NCBI GenBank assembly: GCA_963422775.4 | Contig: CAUJSJ030000086.1 | Location: forward strand, 1 to 64,000 | Length of the DNA stretch: 64,000 nt | Source of the DNA: Pelomonas sp963422775 | GTDB taxonomy: Bacteria; Pseudomonadota; Gammaproteobacteria; Burkholderiales; Burkholderiaceae_C | Direction of reading: 5' to 3' | Shown here: positions 25,913 through 34,601 of the stretch, piece after piece | How the letters are laid out: every line of letters begins with the position of its first letter | Numbering within the stretch: the first letter of the stretch is position 1 | Notes under the pieces: generated by a model | What the model was told of the DNA's origin: nothing | Database searches by the model: none | The model's input: the letters and a program-made list of their open reading frames with translations, nothing else | Translations under genes and position numbers: made by a program

Positions 25913-26542
25913 ATGCCCCGCCCCAGCCAGGATCAGGATCAAGCCTTGCTCGCCGCCGGCGCTGCCCTTTACCCCGAGCTCGGCTGCGCCGGCCTGTCGG
26001 TGCGCCGCGTCGCAGAGGCTGCTGGCGTGAACCCGGCGATGGTCCATTACCACTTCGGCAGCAAGGACGCCTTCCTGCGCGCACTGCTGCAGCGGCATTA
26101 CGAGGAGATGTTCAGCGCGCTGTCGCTGACAAGCGCGGGCGACGGTGACGTCATGGAGCGCCTGGCCGCCGCGTTGCTGGGCGTGGCGCGCTTCGTGCGC
26201 GAGCACCGGCCGCTGATCGCGCGTGTCTGGGCCGATGCGCAGGCCGGCCATGGCGTGGCTCAGGACTTCCTGCGCGCCAATGCACCGCGCCACCTGGGCG
26301 TGCTGCTCGCCGTGCTGCAGGAGGCCGAAGTCCAGGGCCGATTGCCGCAGCGACCGCTGCTGACGCGCTTTTCCTTTCTGATGGGCGCCGTCATCGCGCC
26401 ACTGATCCTGGTCGGCGGCATGAAGTCCATCGACGCAATGCCCACCGCGCTGCTGGCACAGGTGGATGAGGAAGTGCTGTCCGACGCTGCACTGCAGCGT
26501 CGCATCGAATGGGCGTTGCTAGGCTTGGCCAGCGGCGTCTGA
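25913..26542 (+). CDS. TetR/AcrR-family regulator of the adjacent efflux operon
   Basis: DNA-binding repressor-type protein, 209 residues. The N-terminal helix-turn-helix is clear (LSVRRVAEAAGVNPAMVHYHF, split here by residues ~29-49, then GSKDAFLRALL). The C-terminal ligand and dimer domain is typical for the family. It ends 9 nt before the HlyD-type gene and heads a four-gene run with HlyD, ABC ATPase and ABC permease. Autoregulation and response to an exported toxic compound are the usual arrangement; ligand unknown. It is divergent from metX with only the leader region between them. Confidence 0.92.
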   Translation: MPRPSQDQDQALLAAGAALYPELGCAGLSVRRVAEAAGVNPAMVHYHFGSKDAFLRALLQRHYEEMFSALSLTSAGDGDVMERLAAALLGVARFVREHRPLIARVWADAQAGHGVAQDFLRANAPRHLGVLLAVLQEAEVQGRLPQRPLLTRFSFLMGAVIAPLILVGGMKSIDAMPTALLAQVDEEVLSDAALQRRIEWALLGLASGV

Positions 26543-26551
26543 GGAGTTGTC

Positions 26552-27496
26552 ATGACGCGAATCTCCCTGCTGCTGATCCCAGCGCTTCTGGCTGGCTGCA
26601 GCGGCAAGCCGCCCGAGAGCTGGACGGGCTATGCCGAGGCCGAGCTGGTCTACATCGCGCCGTCGGTGGCGGGGCGGCTGACCACGCTCGCCGTGCGCTC
26701 CGGCGAGGCAGTGGCCATGGGCCAGGCCCTGTTCGAGCTGGACGCGACGCCCGAACTCGCGGCAGACGCCGAGGCGCAGGCCCGCGCCCAGGGCGCCCGG
26801 GCGCAGGCGCAGGACACCGACAAGGGCCGGCGCGCCCCCGAGGTGGCCGTCACGCGCGCACAGCTGGAGCAGGCCCGCGCCGCCGAACGCCTCGCTGGCA
26901 TCGACCTCGCGCGCCAGCAGCAATTGCTGACTCAGGGCTTCATCGCCAAGGCGCGCCTGGACGAGGCCGCTTCGGCGCTGGCCCAGGCCCGCGCCCGCGT
27001 CGCCGAGCTGGAGGCCTCACTCACCGTCGCTCAGCTGCCCGCCCGCGACGATGCGCGCAGCGCCGCACGCGCGCTGGCCGACGCCGCGCAGAGCGGCCGC
27101 GCGCAGACGGCCTGGCGCGTCGAGCAAAAGCGCCAGAGCGCCCCGATGCCGGCGCGCGTGCAGGACGTGTTCATGCGGCCCGGCGAATGGGTGGCCGCCG
27201 GCCAGCCGGTGCTGGCGCTGCTGCCGCCGGCCAACCGCAAGGCGCGCTTTTACGTGCCACAAGCCGTGGTGGGCGGGCTCAAGCTGGATGCACCGGTGAA
27301 CCTGCACTGCGACGGCTGCGGCGCCGCGATTCCCGCGCGCATCAGCTTCATCGCCGCCGGGCCCGAGTACACGCCGCCAGTCATCTACTCCAACCAGCAG
27401 CGCGACAAGCTCGTCTTCCTCGTCGAGGCGCGGCCGGTGAAGGCCGAGGACGCGGAGCGCTTGCATCCGGGGCAGCCGCTGGACGTCACGCAATGA
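26552..27496 (+). CDS. HlyD-family periplasmic adaptor lipoprotein
   Basis: Membrane-fusion protein linking an inner-membrane ABC exporter to the periplasm or an outer channel. It has 314 residues with a lipobox (LLAGC, Cys16), a first lipoyl half (YIAPSVAGRLTTLAVRSGEAV), an Ala/Gln/Arg-rich coiled coil (~75-185), then the second lipoyl half (PMPARVQDVFMRPGEWVAAG) and a beta-barrel domain. A CDGCG segment (~252-256) is unusual and might bind metal. It overlaps the ABC ATPase start by 4 nt (ATGA). It resembles the YbhG/YhiI type adaptors found with YbhFSR-like exporters. Confidence 0.92.
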   Translation: MTRISLLLIPALLAGCSGKPPESWTGYAEAELVYIAPSVAGRLTTLAVRSGEAVAMGQALFELDATPELAADAEAQARAQGARAQAQDTDKGRRAPEVAVTRAQLEQARAAERLAGIDLARQQQLLTQGFIAKARLDEAASALAQARARVAELEASLTVAQLPARDDARSAARALADAAQSGRAQTAWRVEQKRQSAPMPARVQDVFMRPGEWVAAGQPVLALLPPANRKARFYVPQAVVGGLKLDAPVNLHCDGCGAAIPARISFIAAGPEYTPPVIYSNQQRDKLVFLVEARPVKAEDAERLHPGQPLDVTQ

Positions 27497-28239
27497 CCGA
27501 GCTCGCGATAGACGTGCGCGGCTTGAGCAAGGCCTACGCCGGCCGCAAGGTCGTCGACGGCGTCGACATCCAGGTCGCCACCGGCCGCATCGTCGGCTTC
27601 CTCGGGCCCAACGGCAGCGGCAAGACGACCTCGCTGCGCATGCTGTGCGGCCTGCTGACGCCAGACGCCGGCGAGGGGCATGTGCTGGGGCTGGACTTCC
27701 GCCGCCTGGCCGCGGAGGTGAAGCGCCAGGTCGGCTACATGACGCAGAAGTTCGGTCTCTACGAGGACCTCTCCATCCGTGAGAACCTGGACTTCATCGC
27801 CCGGCTGTTCTCGATGCCGGACCGCCGCGCGGCCGTCGACGCGGCGCTGGAGCGCCTGGGCCTGGCCACGCGCCAGAAGCAGCTCGCCGGGGCCTTGTCC
27901 GGCGGCTGGAAGCAGCGCCTGGCCCTGGCCGCCTGCCTGCTGCACCGGCCGCGCCTGCTGCTGCTGGACGAGCCCACGGCCGGCGTCGACCCCAAGGCGC
28001 GACGCGAGTTCTGGGACCAGATCCACCAGCTCGCCGGCGAGGGCATCACCGTGCTCGTGTCCACGCACTACATGGACGAGGCAGAGCGCTGCAACGAGCT
28101 GGTCTACATCGCCTACGGCCGGGTGTTGGCGCGCGGCACGGCGGCGGCCATCGTGAAGGAAGCGGGTGCATCCGATCTCGAAGACGCGTTTGTGAAGCTG
28201 GTCGGTCAGGCGACCGACAACTTCGCCGAGGCGAGCTGA
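27493..28239 (+). CDS. ABC transporter ATP-binding protein (YbhF-like exporter)
   Basis: Energy subunit of the efflux system, 248 residues, one nucleotide-binding domain. Walker A is GPNGSGKTTS (~37-46) and Walker B LLLLDEPTAGVD (~155-166). The signature is LSGGWKQR, the Trp variant common in this subfamily, and the H-loop is STHYMDEAE. It is coupled at both ends: 4-nt overlap with the adaptor gene and 1-nt overlap with the permease gene. The long frame that begins upstream at 26509 is shadow over the HlyD gene. Confidence 0.94.
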   Translation: MTELAIDVRGLSKAYAGRKVVDGVDIQVATGRIVGFLGPNGSGKTTSLRMLCGLLTPDAGEGHVLGLDFRRLAAEVKRQVGYMTQKFGLYEDLSIRENLDFIARLFSMPDRRAAVDAALERLGLATRQKQLAGALSGGWKQRLALAACLLHRPRLLLLDEPTAGVDPKARREFWDQIHQLAGEGITVLVSTHYMDEAERCNELVYIAYGRVLARGTAAAIVKEAGASDLEDAFVKLVGQATDNFAEAS

Positions 28240-29366
28240 TGCAAGCCCTCGCCCGCATGTTCGCCATTGCGCTGAAGGAAGTGCAGCAGATGCTGCGCGA
28301 CAAGCTGACCTTCGCGATGGCCGCCGGCGTGCCCGTCATGCAGCTGGTGCTGTTCGGCTACGCGATCAACACCGACCCCAAGGGCCTGCCCACGGCCATC
28401 GTGTCGCAGGACACCAGCCCGATGGCGCGCAGCGTCGTCGCGGCGCTTCAGACCAGCGGCTACTTCCGCGTCGTCGAGAGCGGCATCGCCGAGCCGCGCG
28501 GTGATGATCTGCTGCAGCGCGGCGACATCCAGTTCCTCGTCATCGTGCCGGACGACTTCGGCGCCCGCATCGTGCGCGGCGAGAAGCCGGCGCTGCTGAT
28601 CGCCGCCGACGCGACCGACCCGTCGGCCGGCGGCAATGCCATCGCCGCCTTGAGCCAGCTCGGCCAGACCGCGCTGAACCGCGACCTGCGCGGGGCCCTC
28701 GCCTCGCGCGCGCCGCAAGCGCCACCCTTCGAGGTGCGCATCCAGCGCCGCTACAACCCCGAAGGCCTGACGCGCTACAACATCGTGCCCGGCCTGGTCG
28801 GCACCATCCTGACGATGACCATGGTCATGCTGACGGCGCTGGCCATGACGCGCGAACGCGAGCGCGGCACGATGGAGAACCTGCTGGCCACGCCGGTGCG
28901 ACCCATCGAGGTCATGGTCGGCAAGATCCTGCCCTACGTCGTGCTGGGCTATGTGCAGCTGGGTGTGATTCTGGGTGCGGCTTGGCTGCTGTTCAGCGTG
29001 CCCATGGTGGGCAGCGTCACGCTGCTGCTGGCCATGATCGGCGTCTTCATGCTGGCCAACCTGGGCGTGGGCTTCACCTTCTCCACGCTGGCGCGCAACC
29101 AGCTGCAGGCCCTGCAGTTGACCTTCTTCTTTTTCCTGCCCTCGATGCTGCTGTCGGGCTTCATGTTCCCCTTCCGCGGCATGCCGGGCTGGGCCCAGAC
29201 GCTGGGGGAGGCGCTGCCGCTGACGCACTTCCTGCGCATCGTGCGCGGCGTCATGCTGAAGGGCTCGGGCGCGGCGGAGCTGCTGCCCGAGCTGTGGCCG
29301 ATGCTGGCCTTCCTGGCCGTGGCCGGCGGCGTGGCGCTGCTGCGCTACCGACAGACCCTGGACTAA
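28239..29366 (+). CDS. ABC-2 type transporter permease
   Basis: Inner-membrane permease of the efflux system, 375 residues. One N-terminal TM (~22-42), a large periplasmic domain (~45-185; TDPKGLPTAIVSQDTSPMAR) and five to six TMs in the C-terminal half are the ABC2_membrane_3 (YhhJ/YbhR) layout. Conserved ERERGTMENLLATPVRP and FFFFLPSMLLSGFMFPF segments are present. Only one permease gene is found; two are usual in YbhSR systems, so a homodimer is likely. Its 3' end overlaps the convergent sppA by 4 nt. Confidence 0.93.
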   Translation: MQALARMFAIALKEVQQMLRDKLTFAMAAGVPVMQLVLFGYAINTDPKGLPTAIVSQDTSPMARSVVAALQTSGYFRVVESGIAEPRGDDLLQRGDIQFLVIVPDDFGARIVRGEKPALLIAADATDPSAGGNAIAALSQLGQTALNRDLRGALASRAPQAPPFEVRIQRRYNPEGLTRYNIVPGLVGTILTMTMVMLTALAMTRERERGTMENLLATPVRPIEVMVGKILPYVVLGYVQLGVILGAAWLLFSVPMVGSVTLLLAMIGVFMLANLGVGFTFSTLARNQLQALQLTFFFFLPSMLLSGFMFPFRGMPGWAQTLGEALPLTHFLRIVRGVMLKGSGAAELLPELWPMLAFLAVAGGVALLRYRQTLD

Positions 29367-31243
29367 GGCACACCGCAGAGGCAATGCACCGCCGCGGCCC
29401 GGTCCCACTGGCCGCGCGCGGCCACCTTGGACAGCTCCTTCAACGCTGCCAGCTCTTCGACGACGGGCGCCGGCAACGCATCCAGGCCCAGCGCCTGCCC
29501 CACGGCAAGGGCAAGGGGCGGTGCCAGCACGTCGGTCAGCGACGCGATCAGCCGCTCGCTGCGGCTGAGGTCGCGCTCCACATAGGCCAGGCGCGGCTTC
29601 TCGCCGGCCTTGACCTCCAGCTTGGCCAGTTGCACGGCCGTCTGCACGGCATCATCGAAGCTGCCGAGCCGATCCACCAAGCCACGCGCCTTCGCCTGCG
29701 CGCCCGTCCAGATGCGGCCCTGGGCGACGGCGTCGATCTTCTCGGGCGTGCTCTTGCGCGCCTGAGCCGCGAGGGTGGTGAAGCGGGCGTAGATGTTCTC
29801 CACGCCAGCCTGCACCGCCGCCTGCAGCCGCGGGTCCAGTGGGCGGCGCGGGTCATAGGCGCCAGCCAGCCACGTCGTCGTCACGCCACCGGTGTGCAGG
29901 GACAGCTTGTCCATCAAGCCCTCGCCGGTGTGCAGCAGGCCGAACACGCCGATGCTGCCGGTGATGGTGCCGGCATCGGCGATGACGGCGTCGCTGGCCA
30001 TCGAGATCCAGTAGCCGCCCGAGGCCGCCACGTCACCCATCGACACGACGACGGGCTTGCCGGCGGCGCGCGTCAGCTCCAGCTCACGGCGCACGATCTC
30101 GGACGCAAAGGCGCTGCCGCCGGGCGAGTTCACCCGCAGCACGACGGCCTTGATGGCCTCGTCTTCGCGGGCCTTGCGGATCAGGCGCGCGGTCGAGTCC
30201 CCGCCGATGCGGCCGGGGCCGGCATCGCCATCGACGATCTCGCCCTCGGCCACGACGATGCCGATGCCGGGCTGCAGCTTGTTCGGCGTGCCGGCTTCCT
30301 TCACGTAGGCCATGTACTGGGCCAGCGACACCTGGCGGAAGCTCTTGCTGTCCTCGTCCTTGGCGCCCTTGGCGATCAGCAGTTCGCGCATCTGGTCGCG
30401 CGTCTTCAGGCCATCGACGAGCTTGGCCTGCAGCGCCATCTGCGCTGCATCGCCCTTCACGGCGGCCAGCAGCTGCGGGATCTGGTCGATGCCGCGGCCG
30501 ATGCTGCCCGCCTCCAGCTTGCGGGCCGTCTCGATGGCGCTCGTGAAGCTGCTCCACAGTTCACCGTAGACCAGGCTCTCGGCCTCCACCGTCGCCGGGC
30601 TGGGGCCGTTGGCCGTGTAGGTCTCGGCAAAGCTCTTGTAAGTACCGACCTTCATGACGTGCGTCGTCACACCGATGCGGTCCAGCGCGTCCCGGTAGTA
30701 GGTACGCCAGCGGCCAAAACCCTCCAGCATCACCATGCCCATGGGGTGCAGGTAGACCTCGCCGGCCTGGGCCGCGAGGAAGTAGCCGCGCTGGCTGTAG
30801 CTGTCGGCGTAGGCGACGACGGGCTTGCCGCTCTTCTTGAAGCGCTGCAACGCGCCGACGACCTCGTGCAGGCCCGCAAGACCCGCCCCCTGCAGCTCTT
30901 CCACGTCCAGCAGCACCGCACCGATCTTGTCGTCCTTGGCGGCCTGCTCCAGCGCGGCCAGCACGTCGCGCAGACGCGTCTGGCGCGGGCTGCTGCGACC
31001 CTGGGCCTGGGCCATCAGCTGCTCGCGCGGGCTGCCGGAGAACTGCTCGACGAGGTTGCCGTCGAGCTTGAGCACGAGGGTGGTCTTGTCGGCCAGGGCT
31101 TTCGGGCCGCGCGTCAGAATGGCCGTCACGAAGATGACGATGAGCAGCAGCACAAAGAGGTTCATCAGCGCACGGCGCGTGCCGTCGAGCAGCCACCAGG
31201 CCTTGGAGAACAACCAGCCGATTGCGGAGAACAGGGACTTCAT
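29363..31243 (-). CDS. sppA: Signal peptide peptidase SppA, 67K type
   Basis: Inner-membrane serine protease that degrades cleaved signal peptides. It has 626 residues (E. coli SppA 618) with two tandem ClpP-like domains behind one N-terminal TM (~28-46, LFVLLLIVIFVTAIL). The catalytic Lys lies in KVGTYKSFAETY (~residue 200) in the first domain and the catalytic Ser in GDVAASGGYWIS (~406) in the second, as in the E. coli enzyme. VNSPGGSAFASE is the oxyanion region. The C-terminal tail ends in HCLCGVP. It is divergent from the FMN glutamate-synthase-like gene. Confidence 0.95.
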   Translation of the reverse strand: MKSLFSAIGWLFSKAWWLLDGTRRALMNLFVLLLIVIFVTAILTRGPKALADKTTLVLKLDGNLVEQFSGSPREQLMAQAQGRSSPRQTRLRDVLAALEQAAKDDKIGAVLLDVEELQGAGLAGLHEVVGALQRFKKSGKPVVAYADSYSQRGYFLAAQAGEVYLHPMGMVMLEGFGRWRTYYRDALDRIGVTTHVMKVGTYKSFAETYTANGPSPATVEAESLVYGELWSSFTSAIETARKLEAGSIGRGIDQIPQLLAAVKGDAAQMALQAKLVDGLKTRDQMRELLIAKGAKDEDSKSFRQVSLAQYMAYVKEAGTPNKLQPGIGIVVAEGEIVDGDAGPGRIGGDSTARLIRKAREDEAIKAVVLRVNSPGGSAFASEIVRRELELTRAAGKPVVVSMGDVAASGGYWISMASDAVIADAGTITGSIGVFGLLHTGEGLMDKLSLHTGGVTTTWLAGAYDPRRPLDPRLQAAVQAGVENIYARFTTLAAQARKSTPEKIDAVAQGRIWTGAQAKARGLVDRLGSFDDAVQTAVQLAKLEVKAGEKPRLAYVERDLSRSERLIASLTDVLAPPLALAVGQALGLDALPAPVVEELAALKELSKVAARGQWDRAAAVHCLCGVP

Positions 31244-31327
31244 CGACAGCTACCTTGAGGGTTGATGCCGGCGATTGTGAAGGCCGACGGCTTTAAGCTC
31301 CGTCAGTCATGGTTGTGAGGATCTCTC

Positions 31328-32980
31328 ATGCTTGCTTGGCCCGGCTGGTTGCGACGCATCAACGAGCATTTCCCGCTGCGCTATCTGACGTGGATGCTGT
31401 GCGGCCTGCTCGCGCTGTTCTTCGCGATCAGCTGGACCGCGGGCCTGACCGATGGCGTGCTGGTGGTCGTGTTCCTGTCGCTCACGCTGCTGGGCCTGCG
31501 CGATGTGCGCCAGGAGCGCCACTCCATCCTGCGCAACTACCCGGTCATCGGCCACCTGCGCTTCCTGCTGGAGTTCATCCGGCCGGAGATCCGCCAGTAC
31601 TTCCTGGAAGGTGACAACGACGCCGCGCCGTTCTCCCGCGCCCAGCGCTCCATCGTCTACCAGCGCGCCAAGGGCGAGCCCGACCAGCGGCCCTTCGGCA
31701 CGCAACTGGACACCAGCGCGCGCGGCTACGAGTGGATCAACCATTCGCTGGCCCCGACTCATCTCACCAGCCACGACTTCCGCATCACCATCGGTGCGGG
31801 CCGCGCCCAGCCCTACTCGGCCAGCGTCTTCAACATCTCGGCGATGAGCTTCGGCGCACTGAGCGCCAATGCCATCCTGTCGCTGAACAAGGGCGCCAAG
31901 CTGGGCGGCTTCGCACACGACACCGGCGAGGGTTCGATCAGCGTGCACCACCGCGTGCATGGCGGCGACCTGATCTGGGAGATTGGCTCGGGTTATTTCG
32001 GCTGCCGCAATGACGACGGCTCGTTCAGCGCCGAAAAGTTCGAGGCTGCGGCCCGCGACCCGCAGGTCAAGATGATCGAGCTCAAGCTCAGCCAGGGCGC
32101 CAAGCCCGGCCACGGCGGCGTGCTGCCCGGGCCCAAGGTGACCGAGGAGATCGCCGCCGCGCGTGGCGTGCCGGTCGGCCAGGCCTGCATCTCGCCGGCC
32201 CGGCACAGCGCCTTCTCGACGCCGATCGAGATGATGCAGTTCATCGACAAGCTGCGCACGCTGTCGGGCGGCAAGCCCACCGGCTTCAAGCTCTGCATCG
32301 GCCACCCCTGGGAATGGTTCGCCGTCTGCAAGGCCATGCTCGAGACCGGCATCACGCCGGACTTCATCGTCGTCGACGGCGGCGAGGGCGGCACGGGTGC
32401 GGCGCCGCTGGAGTTCACCAACCACGTCGGCGCGCCGGTGCAGGAAGGCCTGCTGCTGGTGCATAACGCCTTGATCGGCCTGAACCTGCGCGACAAGATC
32501 AAGATCGGCTGCGCCGGCAAGGTCACGTCGGCCTTCGACATCGTGCGCCTGATGGCATTGGGGGCCGACTGGTGCAACGCCGGGCGTGGCTTCATGTTTG
32601 CGCTCGGCTGCATCCAGGCCCAGGCCTGCCACACCGGCCATTGCCCGACCGGCGTGACCACGCAGGACCCGCACCGCCAGCGCGCCATCGTCGTGCCCGA
32701 CAAGGCCCAGCGCGTCGCCAACTTCCACCAGAACACGCTGAAGGCGCTGAAGGAACTCGTCGAGGCCGCCGGCCTGTGCCACCCGCAGGAGATCACGGCC
32801 CAGCACATCGTGCACCGGCTGGACAAGCACGAGGTCAGGCTGCTGGCCAACCTGCTGCCCTTCGTCGAGCCCGGCGCCGTGCTGCGCGGCGAGCTGCCGC
32901 ACAACACCTTCCGGATCTACTGGCCGCTGGCCAGCGCCCACAGCTTCGCGCCCCAGGGGGCCATCGAACGCACGCATTGA
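31328..32980 (+). CDS. Membrane-anchored FMN-binding glutamate synthase-family protein
   Basis: A 550-residue protein of the GltB FMN-domain (archaeal-type) family. Two N-terminal hydrophobic segments (~20-37 and 42-57) anchor it. The catalytic barrel follows, with SAMSFGALSANAILSLNKGA, TGEGSISVHHRVHGGDLIWE, LSQGAKPGHGGVLPG and VVDGGEGGTGAAP. CIQAQACHTGHC (C-x5-C-x4-C) is the glutamate-synthase [3Fe-4S] motif. No glutaminase domain or small subunit is present. The true substrate is unknown; ammonia-dependent glutamate synthesis is only one option. Confidence 0.9.
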   Translation: MLAWPGWLRRINEHFPLRYLTWMLCGLLALFFAISWTAGLTDGVLVVVFLSLTLLGLRDVRQERHSILRNYPVIGHLRFLLEFIRPEIRQYFLEGDNDAAPFSRAQRSIVYQRAKGEPDQRPFGTQLDTSARGYEWINHSLAPTHLTSHDFRITIGAGRAQPYSASVFNISAMSFGALSANAILSLNKGAKLGGFAHDTGEGSISVHHRVHGGDLIWEIGSGYFGCRNDDGSFSAEKFEAAARDPQVKMIELKLSQGAKPGHGGVLPGPKVTEEIAAARGVPVGQACISPARHSAFSTPIEMMQFIDKLRTLSGGKPTGFKLCIGHPWEWFAVCKAMLETGITPDFIVVDGGEGGTGAAPLEFTNHVGAPVQEGLLLVHNALIGLNLRDKIKIGCAGKVTSAFDIVRLMALGADWCNAGRGFMFALGCIQAQACHTGHCPTGVTTQDPHRQRAIVVPDKAQRVANFHQNTLKALKELVEAAGLCHPQEITAQHIVHRLDKHEVRLLANLLPFVEPGAVLRGELPHNTFRIYWPLASAHSFAPQGAIERTH

Positions 32981-33124
32981 CCTCGCGGGTTGCCGGCGCT
33001 GCAGCCCAGGCACACCTTGAACGAGGGGCTGTTGTGAACCGCCTGGACGTGGGGGAGGACGGCTACAAATTAGGGGGATGGCGCCCGAAACGCGCACAAT
33101 GCGGGGCGCTGTCCGCCGCCCTTT

Positions 33125-33772
33125 ATGCCCACCGTCTACCTTCTCCGTGTCAACGAGACCACGCTGCAGCGCACGCGTTCCCTGCTGCTGCAGGCCGAAG
33201 GCGTGGAACTGGCGGGCAGCGGCCATGTGCTGGGTGATGCGCTGGACGAGATCACCGCGCTTGCACCCGACATCGTCGCCACCGACCTGCGCCTGGTGGA
33301 CAGCCACGCGATGCGCGTCGCCCATGAACTCGGCCGCCTGGCCGTGCGCCCGCAGCTGCTGCTGCTGACGCCGACGGCCGACGACCTGCAGCTCTTTGCG
33401 GCGCTGAGTGCCGGCGCCAATGCCTATCACGTCGATGACGGCAGCGGTGCAGGCCTCGTCGAGGCGCTGAACCGCCTGCACGACCGCCGCGCCATGCTCA
33501 GCCCTCAGCTGGCCCGCCAGGCCCTGGCGGCCTTCGGCATCGAGCGCAGCCCCATCGTCACGGCCCGCCAGACGTCGGCCCCGCTGGATGCCACACCGGC
33601 CGGCCGCCAGATCGAACAGGCCAGCCGCCATCTGCTGACGCTGCTGGCCCAGGGCCTGCTGCTCGCCGAGATCGCGACACTGTGGAAGCTGGAAGCCGCC
33701 GAGATCGAACGCCGCGTCTGGCGCCTGGTGCGCCTGCTGCACGTTCGCTCGCGCGAACTGCTGATCGCTTAG
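33125..33772 (+). CDS. Degenerate response regulator (receiver plus LuxR-like helix-turn-helix)
   Basis: A 215-residue NarL-like protein with an N-terminal receiver (~1-120) and a C-terminal helical DNA-binding region (~160-215). The phospho-acceptor Asp is kept (DIVATDLRLVD, ~54), as is the switch Thr (LLTPTADD). The acidic pair appears as Asn-Glu (LLRVNETT) and the conserved Lys is replaced (AYHVDDGSG where GYLLKDAS is usual). The HTH also departs from the LuxR consensus (LLAEIATLWKLEAAEIERRV). Normal phosphorylation is therefore doubtful. It stands alone, 7 nt from the convergent GST gene. Confidence 0.75.
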   Translation: MPTVYLLRVNETTLQRTRSLLLQAEGVELAGSGHVLGDALDEITALAPDIVATDLRLVDSHAMRVAHELGRLAVRPQLLLLTPTADDLQLFAALSAGANAYHVDDGSGAGLVEALNRLHDRRAMLSPQLARQALAAFGIERSPIVTARQTSAPLDATPAGRQIEQASRHLLTLLAQGLLLAEIATLWKLEAAEIERRVWRLVRLLHVRSRELLIA

Positions 33773-33779
33773 GGCCTGA

Positions 33780-34415
33780 TCAGGCCGTCGGGACGGTGTC
33801 CGCGAAGCTCGGCCGCTGCGACAGCTTGTCCATGTGGCGCGCCAGATTGGGATAGTCCTCGCGCCAGTTGATCTCGGGGAAGCGGAACTCCAGCCAGCCC
33901 AGCGCGCAGCCGAGCGAAATGTCGGCCAGCGAAAAGTGCGTGCCCGAGCACCAGGGCTTCTCGCCCAGGCCCTGGCTCATCGCGGCCAGTGCGGCGTTCA
34001 CTTTGGTCAGCTGACGGTCTATCCACGCAGCGCTGCGCTGCTCCGGCGGGCGCTGCGCCCAGGTGCGCTCCAGACGCACGAGGATGCCGGCGTCCATGAT
34101 GCCGTCGGCCAGCGCCTCCCAGGTGCGCACCTCGCAACGCTCGCGGCCGCGCTCGGGGATGAGCTTGCCCACCGGCGACAGCGTGTCGACGTACTCGACG
34201 ATGACGCGCGAATCGAAGACGGCGCCGGTGATCGAGTCCTGGCCTTCCATGACGAGACAGGGCACCTTGCCCAGCGGGTTCATCTTCAGGATGGCGTCGC
34301 TGCCCCAGACGTCCTCAAGCACCAGCTGGTAGTCGAGCTTCTTCTCGGCCATCACGATGCGCACCTTGCGCACATACGGGCTGGCGAGCGAGCCGATCAA
34401 CTTCATTGCGGTCAT
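33780..34415 (-). CDS. Glutathione S-transferase family protein
   Basis: Cytoplasmic protein of 211 residues with the GST thioredoxin-like N-domain (KLIGSLASPYVRKVRIVMAE; NPLGKVPCLVMEG cis-Pro motif; DSRVIVEYVDTL glutathione-binding) and the all-helical C-domain (LADISLGCALGWLEFRFPE). Ser in SPYVRK is the likely thiol activator. Substrate unknown. Start choice is uncertain: ATG 34415 and ATG 34406 are both possible, and neither has a clear ribosome site. Confidence 0.9.
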   Translation of the reverse strand: MTAMKLIGSLASPYVRKVRIVMAEKKLDYQLVLEDVWGSDAILKMNPLGKVPCLVMEGQDSITGAVFDSRVIVEYVDTLSPVGKLIPERGRERCEVRTWEALADGIMDAGILVRLERTWAQRPPEQRSAAWIDRQLTKVNAALAAMSQGLGEKPWCSGTHFSLADISLGCALGWLEFRFPEINWREDYPNLARHMDKLSQRPSFADTVPTA

Positions 34416-34601
34416 AGGCAAACACAGGGGTCACAAGTCGAAACGATTCTAGCGAGCGCCCATGGAGGAACTGCCCGTGAAAAAGGCCTGTCGGCTCTGG
34501 TACACAGCCACCCCACGCGGGGGTTGCCAGCCGCACCGGTCGCCCTCAAAGTGCTGCCCGGCCCGCTGCGCAAGACGGTGGCTGTCATCCAGGGAGATCC
34601 C

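Noticed and set aside
25732..25914. N-terminal extension of MetX from ATG 25914
   Set aside because: The extra 61 residues have no family similarity and coincide with the riboswitch and attenuator hairpin.
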